NCBI GenBank assembly: GCA_033725935.1
Contig: MU867082.1
Span: 308,949-372,948, forward strand
Source of the DNA: Cladorrhinum sp. PSN259
Lineage: Eukaryota > Ascomycota > Sordariomycetes > Sordariales > Podosporaceae
Direction of reading: 5' to 3'
DNA: 64,000 nucleotides
A program made the translations under genes and the position numbers. The notes under the pieces were generated by a model that was not told where the DNA came from, did not search any database, and saw only the letters and a program-made list of their open reading frames with translations. Positions 54,780 to 64,000 of this stretch are shown piece after piece (positions within the stretch are counted from its first letter, which is position 1; each line of letters starts with the position of its first letter).

Positions 54780-55766
54780 ATGAGCGCCCAACTGGAAGCA
54801 GAGAAGAAGGAATTTGAGAACCAGGTACGTTCATTTACTTGCAACCTTTAACGACCAGAAGACGATGCTAACTGTTGTCGCGCACAGCTCGAACTCGTCA
54901 TAGCCTCCCTCAAAGATGATCCCGACAACAGCGAGCTTGTTACCCTCAAGACGGAGTTGGAGGGCATGATTCAGTTCATCAACGATTCCATTGCAGAGTT
55001 GAAACCCAAGAGCGCACCCGCACCAAAAGCCAAAGCACCATCACCACCGCCCGCGCCGCCCGCTGAAGAACAACCGAAATGGTCGCGTGAAAACCACCCA
55101 GCGTTCAAGAAGGCAACTCCTGCTCCTCCTCCACCGCCGGAAGAACAGCCCGAGGTCCCAGTCAACTATCAGGTCAACGACACAGTGATGGCGAAATGGA
55201 TGACGGGAGACAAGGGATTCTATCCGGCGCGCATCACTTCAGTTACTGGTTCGAAAACGTCACCCATTTATACCGTCAAGTTCAAGAGCTACGATACTGT
55301 TGAGACGCTGAGGGCCAAGGATATTCGGCCGATGAATACCCCCGCGACAGTCCAGAAGCGGAAAGCAGATAGCATCACTCCATCAGCACCGCCTCCACCA
55401 CCTTCCACCAACAATGGGATAGTCATGTCCGCTACTCCCGAACTGTATCCTGTTCAGCCAAAACCAGAGGATGATGAGAAGCCGAAGCCAAAATTCAAGA
55501 AGATCAAGGCGAACAAGGAGCTTGAGGCTGGCAAGAATAAGTGGCAGGAGTTTACGCAAAAGGGGAAAGTTGGTAAAGTCGCCAAGAAGGAGAGCATGTT
55601 TAGAACGCCGGAGGGTGTCAAGGGGAGAGGTATGTTCACTTGGCCACTTGGTACGGAAACGATGCTAACTATGTTTATAGTCGGATTCACTGGCTCGGGC
55701 CAAGCGATGCGCAAGGACCCCACGAGGACACGACATGTCTATCAGCCAAATGAGGATCTGGACTAA
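54780..55766 (+). CDS. SPF30: SPF30/SMNDC1-like Tudor-domain splicing factor
   Basis: Nuclear pre-mRNA splicing factor related to SMN, 290 aa. Exons: 54780-54824, 54888-55629 and 55681-55766. An N-terminal coiled-coil-like part (MSAQLEAEKKEFENQLELVI) is followed by a Pro/Ala-rich linker and a Tudor domain at about 109-163 (VNDTVMAKWMTGDKGFYPAR; YTVKFKSYDTVETLRAKDI), which should bind symmetric dimethylarginine. The C-terminus has KNKWQEFTQKGK, SMFRTPEGVKGRVGFTGSG and ends HVYQPNEDLD. The order and the KWQxF tail are those of SPF30 in fungi and animals. Confidence 0.93.
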
Positions 55767-57703
55767 GCTGTCTTGGGGTCTGAGTTCTGGATTGAGAAGA
55801 GAATCACCACTGGAATTGAAATAAGAAGAGAACAAAAAAGTTTGGACTAACTTGAGTTTCTTTTTATTTCCAGAAAACACACTCAAGTCCCGGTCGTTAC
55901 GAAATGCATCTTCTTACGATATTCAACTGCATCAGCAAGCAAATTCGCAACATGGATGGCTGGCGTTGGCGTTCACTCATCAGGTCGACTCGGTAGTGGG
56001 TTGGGAGGGATATGGAAGAGGACCTGGACCTGGCTGGTTTTACTCGTTCTTCACCATCCTCCTTTCTCCCCTCTGTTTTCATACTTTTTCTTGCATGGAT
56101 TGGAAGCTAACGTGGTCACAACATAAATCTCGGGAGCCCGTTTCGGATTCTTGCCAGCAAGGTCATGAGACAGCGCAGCATTCTCAGGGAATTATGAACT
56201 CGGTGGATTTGTGCATCTGGTTCTCGGGTGGCTACAAAGAACACGGTATCAATCAAAAGAATCCCTTCTGAGAAGAGACACATTAGTCTGATGAATTATT
56301 TACATAGTCTTTTTTAAAAGAAGCATTCAGCTCATTGTTGCCGTTAATGCCGTGATGTATCACACCACCAGTTATGTTCCCAAGATTATAGGATACTGAA
56401 TGCCAACAGCTTATACAGCATTGATCGAGTCATGCCGTTATTAGTACCCAAAGAAATGAAGCTTCCTGTATCCGGCCAAGCCTTGAACATGCAAAAGCAG
56501 TTCTGATAGTTCTGGATTGAACTCATTTACTTGGTTCTGCGTTTACCCTTTACCTATTTTGGTTGGGAAGGAAAAAAAAAAGGAAAAAAAAAGAAGAGTT
56601 GAAGTGTGCAAATGTTATGTTTTTATTGATGTACATAGGTACTTGGGACCTTCTCATTTTATTTGATCCTATAGTATCCTAGTATACTCTTCTCCATGAT
56701 TTCCCTGAGTTGATTGTGGTGAGTGGGACGACTCTTATTTTAAGACTCCCTGACCTCATAAAGTGGAGAAAACCCCATTAAACTGATAACCAGCGAATTG
56801 CGGGGTGATAAGACAGTGTGTTAATTAGCAGACATCACTCCGGACATTCTCTCTCCTTGCGTCTTTTGACTTTTTCTCTTTGAAAACATTGAGCTTGATT
56901 AAGGGATGTCTTTGGCAAAGGCAAACAGAAACCACCACAAAACCAAAGCAGCAAACGAAACGAAGGCTAATAGAGCGGGTCGCCCGTTACACGATGGAAA
57001 CCTGCACGTTGTGAATGGAAAAAGGGTGTGTGGGGTTATGATGTGATTGGACATCGCTGTTGTTGTTGAACAGGGATGGCGGGGGAGTGCCGAAGGGAGG
57101 GGCGGTGCGAGCGGGGTTTTGTCTTAATGTGAGGCGTGGGATGACGGGACTGGGAAGGGATGGATGATGGTTGGAAGCTTCCCAACCTCTCATTTTCTGG
57201 GTCACCGAAAGCATGGAATGAGTGAGTGAGTCCACACTTGCCGAGTGTTCCTGCACAAGAGAGTCCAGGTTGGGTTGCTTCCATGGAAGAAAGGTTGGTT
57301 GTGTTGTGTACAACTTTTGATGATGACTGTGCCAGCAAGGCTTAACGGATAATATACCCATCTTGTCAGCAAGATAACTTCCTTCTCTACAGATTGTTTT
57401 GCTTAACATTTATTCACTTCATTGTTTTTTTCTACGTCCGTTATCTTTATTTACCAACCCAAAAGCAAACAAAGTTGGGTTGAAGTTCTGCCTGGAGTTC
57501 AGCTCTCAGACCATTGGTGCACACGCACAGTGACGAATACACACGAAGTTACCTATCAAAACCCACGCCAAACCCCAGCTACCCCGGCTTCTTGGTTTGC
57601 CTTCGACGGTAGGCTATCGAAAGCGCGCCTCGAGACCCATCCGATTTTCCCAATATCCCCCTTCTTTCAATCCCTTGTTGGGATTTCTTCCCTTGACTCT
57701 TTA
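55767..57703. other. 1.9 kb intergenic region
   Basis: SPF30 3' flank and the promoter of the following membrane-protein locus. Frames at 55852-56271 (+) and 56987-57409 (-) have no recognisable domain. A-rich tracts occur near 56571-56593. Confidence 0.5.
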
Positions 57704-58414
57704 ATGGGGATGCAACCACTATTCAGCGTCCACAACAACGTCAGCCTAATCAGCATCACCATTGCGCCGAGCGCTTGGGTCGCCTCGATTGTCATTTTAC
57801 TGTTCTTTGCGGCCTTGTATCTACCCCCGCTTCTACCCTCGATCCCCGGGGCGTGTTGGAGGTTTTTATCGTCGATATCGTTGTTTGGACGGAATAAAAA
57901 GCAAGAGGCCAAGACACTGCAGCCTATTATCGAGGTGATTGAGGAAGTCGACGAGGAGGACGCACATCTACGATTTTATCAAGAACGTCAACGATTATTG
58001 CTCGAGGACAAACCGTTGCCGGCTATCACTGATCACTTGTATTATCTTACTGCTGAGGAGCATATCAGGAGGTACAACAAGGAAAGGTCAGGTTGGAGGA
58101 GTAGTGGTTCAAGGAGTCCCGAACAACGGCGATACACCAGTTATAGGAAGAGCAGTGGGAGTAAAGACAGGGAAGGACGGATAAAGGTGATCGAATATGT
58201 CGGCAGCGACAGCGACAACGCGAACCACCGGTCTCCCCCCAGACCAACAACAACTCCTCGACGACTCTCTGTTGGACGATTTCCCCCATGGAAATCATCC
58301 TTCCCGTGGAAACGATCAAACTCACCAGCATCCACAAGATCAATATCAACTACAAATGCCGTTCGGATACCCATCAGCTCACTCGGGGTTCAGGAGCGAC
58401 GACGTGATGAGTGA
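57704..58414 (+). CDS. upstream membrane-protein reading frame (5' exon or separate gene)
   Basis: Frame of 236 aa from ATG 57704 (a second ATG at 57710 has a better context). It has one strong membrane helix (WVASIVILLFFAALYLPPLL), then IIEVIEEVDEEDAHLRFYQE and LYYLTAEEHIRRYNKERSG, then a basic disordered tail. The first 150 residues read like genuine protein. Its last 218 bp overlap the next frame in a different phase. Two models fit. It may be the 5' exon of one gene with the next frame, joined by a candidate 82-nt intron 58161-58242 (GTAAAG...CCCCAG) that restores the frame. Or it may be a separate gene overlapping the next. No function recognised. Confidence 0.6.
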   Translation: MGMQPLFSVHNNVSLISITIAPSAWVASIVILLFFAALYLPPLLPSIPGACWRFLSSISLFGRNKKQEAKTLQPIIEVIEEVDEEDAHLRFYQERQRLLLEDKPLPAITDHLYYLTAEEHIRRYNKERSGWRSSGSRSPEQRRYTSYRKSSGSKDREGRIKVIEYVGSDSDNANHRSPPRPTTTPRRLSVGRFPPWKSSFPWKRSNSPASTRSISTTNAVRIPISSLGVQERRRDE

Positions 58415-60164
58415 GACGGAGAGTCTGGAGTCGGTGGATACGGATTTGGAAAGATCTTCAGGACGGTACTCCCCTCCGGCATGGCGTCGTCTCGGCAACG
58501 GAGACCGTAGTAGTGGGTTTTGGCGCAAGACTGAAACTGATCGTCAGTTGTTGTACGAGATTATGAACCAAAGGCCGACGTCGAGGGATGGTAGTCCAGG
58601 TTTTGAAAGCGCAGATGAGTTTGGGGATGAGATCCTGGAGGAGGCTATTAGGACGAGACTGCCGGGAAGCATGTCTCCGGAGAAGGAGAGGAGTCCGGCG
58701 CCTGAGAGGTATTATAATGCTCAGCAGCACTTGCAGTCTATTAACGAGGCGATTGCGATCAAGCAGGAGGATGATCAGATCAGGATGAGTGACATCAAGG
58801 AGTTTGAGCAGCAGAAAGAAATTGCGGATAATTATATTCGGTTTGCTGTGAGGGCCGAGGTTCAACACAGGACGGAACCAATCGACGCCACGATAAGGTT
58901 CGTTCATCGAGTTGTTGGGACTGCCACTCAGTCATGGCTTACCAAGCTGCTGTCTGTGGTGGTCCTCATACTCTCCTTTGCAGCGATGAGATTCCTCACC
59001 CGACCCGCGGGACTTCAACCCGTACCCGACCTAGTCAAAGTGGCTGGTGTCGCTCGGTCACTTGAACCTCTGATCTACTATTCAGAAAATGGTGCTCAAC
59101 AAGTCGGCGAGCTGCAAGCAACGGGACTAGCGGTTTGGGATTTGGGCGAGTCGGTCAGAAGCAGCAACATGACATCCGCCCCTATAATCGTTCAGGAATT
59201 GGACGAGCTAAGCGATAGCCTCAAGACGCTTGCCATCGAACTTACCAAATTCTTTGCCAACGTGGATGGCGATATCGACGGCATTCTTCTCACGATGGAC
59301 TGGGCCCGACGAGAACTGACGCAGCTGAACTCTCTCCCCACCCACACTTTATCCTCATTATTCGACAACACACACTCTCTAATGAGCGCAGTTGGGCTCC
59401 TGGAAGACTCGAACTCGGGTTCCCCTACACGTCTGGGCCATATTTTCACTTCACTCTTTGGTCCCTCGACACCGCAGAGAACCAAACACACGCTCCAACG
59501 GACGTTTTACGAGCTCTTGGCAGTGCTTGAAGAGGCAGTGGCTTCTGAACTCGCTCATTCCTTGTCTTTATTCGCACTGTTTGAAGCTATCGATCGGCAA
59601 TTCTTGAACTTGCACCGTACGGTCTCTCGTGAATCTACTCTGCAGGATGAACGACACGACAATTTGTTGTCCTCTCTTTGGACTCGCATCTTGGGCGCCA
59701 AGGCGAGCGAGATGGCCAAGTATGAGAGGAATCGGTTGCTGTTGCAGAATGTGAGGGAGAAGACGGTGAGGAATAAAGGAGTGCTGGTTGAACATAATGC
59801 GAGGTTGCTGGCGCTCAAGAGTAGTTTGGAGAATTTGAGGAAAAAGTTGGTCAGTCCTATTGTTAGGAACGCTGTTAATGGTAGTAGTTACCTGACGCTG
59901 GAGGAGCAGATCAGGGGGTTGGAGGAAGTTGGTGGGTACTTGGAGGATGTGAGGAGGAAGCAGAAGGGGAAAGTGTTGGAGGCTTTGTATGGGGTTGGTG
60001 ATAGGGGGAGGGGGAGGGGATATGTTGTTGGGATTGACGGGATGGATGATGATGAGGATGAGGAGGAGGCGATGGGGTATGGAGGGTATGGATATGGGGG
60101 TGGTGCTGGATATGGAGGGGGAGAAAGGTACGAGGGTGTTAGGGAGGGGAAGGTTGTTAGTTAG
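58197..60164 (+). CDS. conserved fungal membrane protein of unknown function
   Basis: Frame of 655 aa from ATG 58197, possibly only the 3' exon of a larger gene starting at 57704. Features: disordered acidic/Ser-rich N-terminus, helical IRFAVRAEVQHRTEPIDATI, a single membrane helix near residue 260 (LLSVVVLILSFAAMRFL), then a long helical lumenal or outer part (EPLIYYSENGAQQVGELQATG; LTKFFANVDGDIDGILLTMD; coiled coil near NRLLLQNVREKTVRNKGVL) and a Gly/Tyr-rich tail (GYGGYGYGGGAGYGGG). I recall similar conserved hypothetical proteins in ascomycetes, but no function. The coiled-coil and membrane layout might suit a nuclear-envelope or organelle-membrane role; that is speculation. Confidence 0.8.
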   Translation: MSAATATTRTTGLPPDQQQLLDDSLLDDFPHGNHPSRGNDQTHQHPQDQYQLQMPFGYPSAHSGFRSDDVMSETESLESVDTDLERSSGRYSPPAWRRLGNGDRSSGFWRKTETDRQLLYEIMNQRPTSRDGSPGFESADEFGDEILEEAIRTRLPGSMSPEKERSPAPERYYNAQQHLQSINEAIAIKQEDDQIRMSDIKEFEQQKEIADNYIRFAVRAEVQHRTEPIDATIRFVHRVVGTATQSWLTKLLSVVVLILSFAAMRFLTRPAGLQPVPDLVKVAGVARSLEPLIYYSENGAQQVGELQATGLAVWDLGESVRSSNMTSAPIIVQELDELSDSLKTLAIELTKFFANVDGDIDGILLTMDWARRELTQLNSLPTHTLSSLFDNTHSLMSAVGLLEDSNSGSPTRLGHIFTSLFGPSTPQRTKHTLQRTFYELLAVLEEAVASELAHSLSLFALFEAIDRQFLNLHRTVSRESTLQDERHDNLLSSLWTRILGAKASEMAKYERNRLLLQNVREKTVRNKGVLVEHNARLLALKSSLENLRKKLVSPIVRNAVNGSSYLTLEEQIRGLEEVGGYLEDVRRKQKGKVLEALYGVGDRGRGRGYVVGIDGMDDDEDEEEAMGYGGYGYGGGAGYGGGERYEGVREGKVVS

Positions 60165-60854
60165 AGAGGAGGAGGAAATTGGATTTGGTTGGTTGGAAGG
60201 GCCGGCGTTTTCTTCTTCTTCTTTTTCTGGAATTTTGATTAAGGCTATGGATTGGAATGCACATTTATAAGGGGACCGGAGAGGGACTTGTTTTTGGATA
60301 TACGGTTCTGCGGGATGGGGATAAGGATGGATGGGATGGGATAGGATAGGATATGGTGCAAGGACCTGGATAACATGGGATATGTGTGGGGGTTCACTCT
60401 GGCTTATATATTATTTTTTGTGTCGTCTTTTTAATTTGAATCTGTTCAAACTGCAAAGCCCCTTTCGGTCTCATTTGCTTCTTCACTTGTTGGAGTTTGT
60501 ATACATGTATACTGAAATCAAGACCTGCCCGGTGGTTGGTGCTGTGCGGTTGCGGGATTAGTGTAGATGATGTGATATCAAATATGAGATCTGTCCGGTG
60601 AGACGAGTGAATATCATCACAATGAAATAGGATATCTGTCCAGAAGGGGTATTGAAAACCGCTTTAGCATCAAGGACTACATAGATATATATGTATCCAT
60701 GTCATAAAACAGAATGTTTAAAAAAAAAAAAACATGAATATCTGTATAGATATAGATATATATATATATTACAACTCTCCGCCCCTGTCCCCCAAAAACA
60801 ACCACTCAATAATGGAAAATACGTACAAAACTCTTGACTAGACTGATTCTTGCC

Positions 60855-60857
60855 TTT

Positions 60858-60887
<30 letters not shown>
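60855..60887. repeat. T23-A10 homopolymer pair
   Basis: Twenty-three T followed directly by ten A. The RNA could fold into a short A-U hairpin and may contribute to 3'-end formation of the flanking convergent genes. Confidence 0.9.
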
Positions 60888-60888
<1 letters not shown>

Positions 60889-61018
60889 GAACAAAATAAC
60901 AAAATACCAGCCAGCTGCCACAACAAACAAGTAACACATCCCCTTTAATGCACAAGGGTAATAAAACATACATAGAGTAGAGAGTTTTGTATATACTTTT
61001 CCCTCCTTCTCTCCATCC

Positions 61019-61075
61019 TCCCTCCCCTGCTTCCTCCCCTGCTTCCTCCCCTGCTTCCTCCTCTGCTTCCTCTCC
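61019..61075. repeat. 12-bp tandem repeat (TCCTCCCCTGCT)
   Basis: Four to five consecutive copies, the last with T/C changes. Pyrimidine-pure except for single G residues. Confidence 0.85.
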
Positions 61076-61101
61076 TATTCTGGCTCAATTCATAATCATA
61101 C

Positions 61102-61105
<4 letters not shown>

Positions 61106-61134
<29 letters not shown>
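61106..61134 (+). repeat. A29 homopolymer
   Basis: Twenty-nine A immediately downstream of the 12-bp repeat. No target-site duplication is evident, so a retroposed tail is not supported. Confidence 0.9.
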
Positions 61135-61136
<2 letters not shown>

Positions 61137-61478
61137 AGCGAAACCAAACTTGAACAATCCGCTCTAATCAAAATGATCATGTTCTTCTTTAAACCCTCAT
61201 GGCTGCTGTTTGTTGTTTGGGGGGTTCATGTTCAATTCCCTATTTCATCAATATCCGTGAGTAATATGATGATGTGTTGTGTATGTTCCAAATGTAATCA
61301 ATGTCTGTCCTGCCTGTCCCATTCCAAAAAAAAGTTTTATTTTTCAGCCCGACACGCTCCATTACACTGTCACTCTCAACCCAAAAGAACAGCGTCCCAC
61401 CCATTACCACCACCAAAAACTCGTCTACCTCCCACCCCGCGCAACGTACTCACCCAGCCCTCTGCTCAGAATCAGTCC

Positions 61479-63758
61479 CTAGTCAATCTTCGCATTGGCA
61501 AGGCTTCTAGCCGCCGGGTTGCTAATATTATTGACCTGCTGATGGTGGGCAGCCAGCTTCTTGTACTTGCTCTGCTTCCTTAGCTTTTTCCTCGCAACCA
61601 TTACGGGGACCGAACTCTTGGTCACCAAGTAATTTGAAAAGGATCCCAATATGACACTGTACACACACATTTCATTAGCACACACACTCTCTCCATTATA
61701 TCAATTTCCCCAGGATTTGAGAGCTTACCCTTTCAAAGCACTCCTCCCCCTGCTCCCCAGAATAACCAAGGTAGGATTAACCAAATCAATAACCTCGGTG
61801 ATCAAATGCTTCGGATTCTTGCAGTGCAAAACCTCCACTATCACCCGCACCTGCAGCCTCGTCTTCCTAAGCAGCTTCTGTGCGCGCGAGCTGATATCCT
61901 TGACCGCCCTGATCCTTTCCTCTTCCAACTTGCTTCTTTCAGGCTTGTCCTTGTTGGACTCAGTAGAGGACGACCCCAGGCTGGCCTCCGAAGCTCCTAC
62001 TAGCTGCGCGCCTCCTACTCCCAACGGTGAGGTCCTAAGAGGCAAAGTGGTGCCTCCAGGCGTGCTGAGCTGTTTGCTATTGGTCATTGCGTTGATCGCC
62101 ACCGCCTGTTCCTTGTCATTGTCTGGCGTTATACCTGCACCATCTTCATCTACGCAGTAGATACAGAGCAGAGTGTCCCCATCACGAAGAACTGTGCCGA
62201 TAGCCCATTCCAATGCGTGGGTGGACTCGTCGCTCATATCCGTTGCAACAAGGTACTTGCGAGGTGGCCGATGCTCTTCCTCCGCATCCTGGACCAACTT
62301 GGCGTACTCTCCTCGAGTGATAATCTGAATGGCTCGGTTCGTCTCGTTGTTTGAGATAATTTGCGTCGTCGCGAAGGAGAGCTTCTGGGCGCGCTTAATG
62401 TCCGTGATATCCTCTTCCGTGTCAGTATACATGGGAGTGTGCGTTCCCGTTGGTGGAATGTCGAAACTGGTATTTGGGTGGATAACAGGTTTGTTAGCAC
62501 CCTTCACCTTTTCCCTTTCCCCTGCTGGATTGGTAAGTGTGATTGAAGGCTCATCGAGGAGTGATCGGTAGGTATAGACAGGCTGTTTTGAAGCCACATG
62601 GATCCGCTCTTCTTCTGCCGCTGCCAACAAACTCTGCGCCTGCCTTTTCGCCTCTGGAGACGCAGAAACCTCCTTTGGCTTCAAATCAGCAGTTCGAGCA
62701 GCCTTCCTCCCGCGCTCATCCTCATCGGAAGTGCTTGCCCTTTCATCTTCACTGCTCTCCTCAATGAGAAGTTCCCCATCCGGGCCAAGGTAGTCCTTAG
62801 CTAACCTGCCGTTATTGGACGCCTCGTCCGACTTCTTTCTCCGCCCCAGTTCTCCAAGCGATCCTCCAGACCGAGCCAGCACCGCATCCGAAAGTCGACG
62901 ATATGCGTTGTTGAGCTCGATCGGCTTATTGTCAAGAAGCGCTCGCCCCGCCGGACTCAGAGGTCTACCCATAAGAGGAGTATGTGGCGAATGCGAGCGG
63001 AGGCCCAACCGACTGTTTGGTGACTTTGATTTATTGGTGCCGTTCTTTCGAAGTGCGGGTCCAGAAGCTGAGTGGCCTCCCCTATCCCCGGATAGAACCA
63101 AACCAGTCGCATCGTTCCCCCTCATTATGTCGGCCATGGCGTTCGACCTCTTTCCACCCTGCGTGTTTCGTTTAGGAAGCGCCTGACCTGTATTGTTTGT
63201 GATGATGCCCGAAAACTGGTAATCGAGCGTCGGATCTTTTCTGAAACCCGATCGCGGCCCAAAGTCGGCTGGTTTCGACGCTGCGTCGGACATGCTCCTC
63301 GGGTGGGTGTTTTGGGATGGGCCGATGCTCCGGGAGCTCGAATCGATTGGCGACGAAGGTGTGCTGAGTATCTGCTTTGCGCCTGGCGGCGGCGTATTGA
63401 TGTCCAACATACTTCGAATTGGCCGTGATGGGGGTGTATCTACATCAAGCATACTCCTCACAGGGGGGACTGATCGGGAGAAGGTCTTAGTATCATAACT
63501 CGACAAGCACATCGGTGAAGAGGGGGAATGGGGGGAGAGGAGGAATGGGGAGGGCAGCAGAGGAGAGGGGGGGTCATCACCAATATCCAACATGGATCGA
63601 ACTGGCGATCTGGGCGTAAAGGGGGATGACGACCTGCTCGACTGCATCGTTCTCGGGGCCTTGGGAGCTTTTGCGGCTGATGGGTCTAGAAGGGCAAGAA
63701 TCTCTCTCCGCTCTTCGTCTAGCGCTGCCTCCATCGACATTGGCTGATGGCGAGCCAT
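61479..63758 (-). CDS. universal stress protein (USP) domain protein
   Basis: 735-aa protein with a C-terminal USP domain. Exon 1 is 63758-61729 and exon 2 is 61656-61479. The first 480 residues are disordered and Ser/Pro-rich, with three copies of RSMLD(I/V) preceded by PV or PI (PVRSMLDIG, PVRSMLDVD, PIRSMLDIN). The USP domain starts RKYLVATDMSDESTHALEWA, is interrupted by an insert of about 70 Ser/Thr-rich residues, resumes at VRVIVEVLHCKNPKHLI, and ends in the ATP-binding pattern G-x2-G-x9-G-S (GSRGRSALKGVILGS). That pattern is split by the intron, which confirms the junction. The basic tail is KKLRKQSKYKK. Possible role in stress signalling; partners unknown. Confidence 0.92.
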
Positions 63759-64000
63759 GATGGCAAAATGATTTAATGCTCAGCGTAAAAGAACGTAAGT
63801 GGTGTTTGTTGTCGTTGACCAAAAAAAGGGTTGTGGGGTTGGTGTATTATTGTTGTGGCACGTCGCACGCTAGATATGATATATGGGAGACTCGTAAAAA
63901 TTGAAAATACAAAAGACACGATGGGGATGTACGAAGGCGATGAGGAAGGAGAGACCAGGAAACAGGGTCCGTTTTGTCAAACGTCTGTATCGGAAGGCGG
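63759..64000. other. promoter side of the USP gene, right edge of window
   Basis: 242 bp upstream of the USP start codon. No motif assigned. Confidence 0.4.

Larger units (their letters stand above)
60165..61478. other. low-complexity intergenic region between convergent genes
   Basis: 1.3 kb of shared 3' flank rich in simple sequence: TA repeats near 60740-60770, a T23-A10 tract, a 12-bp tandem repeat and an A29 tract. No gene supported. Confidence 0.6.

Noticed and set aside
55852..56271. 139-codon plus-strand frame downstream of SPF30
   Set aside because: It starts in the SPF30 3' flank, and the composition (many Trp, His, Gln and Ser) and lack of motifs suggest non-coding sequence.
61106..61134. 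A29 tract as the tail of a retroposed element
   Set aside because: No element body or target-site duplication is visible next to it.

Overview
The window looks like a chromosomal segment of a filamentous ascomycete (Pezizomycotina; class uncertain, Sordariomycetes or Leotiomycetes are both plausible). The evidence is short GT-AG introns (about 50-160 nt) with CTAAC-like branch points, intergenic spaces of 0.4-2.7 kb rich in homopolymers and microsatellites, and a gene content of single-copy housekeeping genes plus typical filamentous-fungal families. I see no transposon, CRISPR array, rRNA or convincing tRNA.

Layout. 0.6-6.5 kb: a short-chain dehydrogenase and a large SNF2-family ATPase, both on the minus strand. 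9.2-14.4 kb: a small secreted DUF4360-type protein (+), an ornithine cyclodeaminase/mu-crystallin protein (-) and a beta-carbonic anhydrase (-). 16.6-20.1 kb: 60S ribosomal protein eL8 (-), divergent from the tRNA thiolase NCS6/CTU1 (+), which converges on the complex I subunit NDUFA1/MWFE (-). 21-28 kb: a PHD-MYST histone acetyltransferase (SAS3-like, +) and an epsin (+). 30.1-35.9 kb: the NUP98-NUP96 (NUP145-type) nucleoporin precursor (+). 37-44 kb: TCO89-like TORC1 subunit, peroxisomal 3-ketoacyl-CoA thiolase and fructose-1,6-bisphosphatase (all -). 45-52.8 kb: an F-box/WD40-like protein (-) head-to-head with a cytochrome P450 (+), then a GIT1-like MFS transporter (+). 53.3-55.8 kb: IND1/NUBPL (-) head-to-head with an SPF30-type Tudor splicing factor (+). 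57.7-63.8 kb: a membrane-protein locus made of two overlapping reading frames (+) and a universal-stress-protein gene (-).

The genes are not one cluster. Some share themes. NDUFA1 (subunit) and IND1 (Fe-S assembly factor) both serve respiratory complex I. Thiolase and FBPase are adjacent and serve fatty-acid use and gluconeogenesis; the thiolase promoter carries two CCTCGG cores like those bound by FarA/FarB regulators. SAS3, SNF2 ATPase, NUP145 and SPF30 belong to nuclear processes.

Most unusual observations: a 4-nt microexon needed to keep the NDUFA1 frame, whose skipping creates an immediate stop; a 73-codon open extension directly in frame after the TCO89 stop; a 218-bp stretch where two plausible coding frames overlap; and a threonine in place of the usual serine at the NUP98 autoproteolysis site. 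Exon coordinates were derived by hand from splice consensus, reading frame and remembered protein families; no alignment or transcript data were available.
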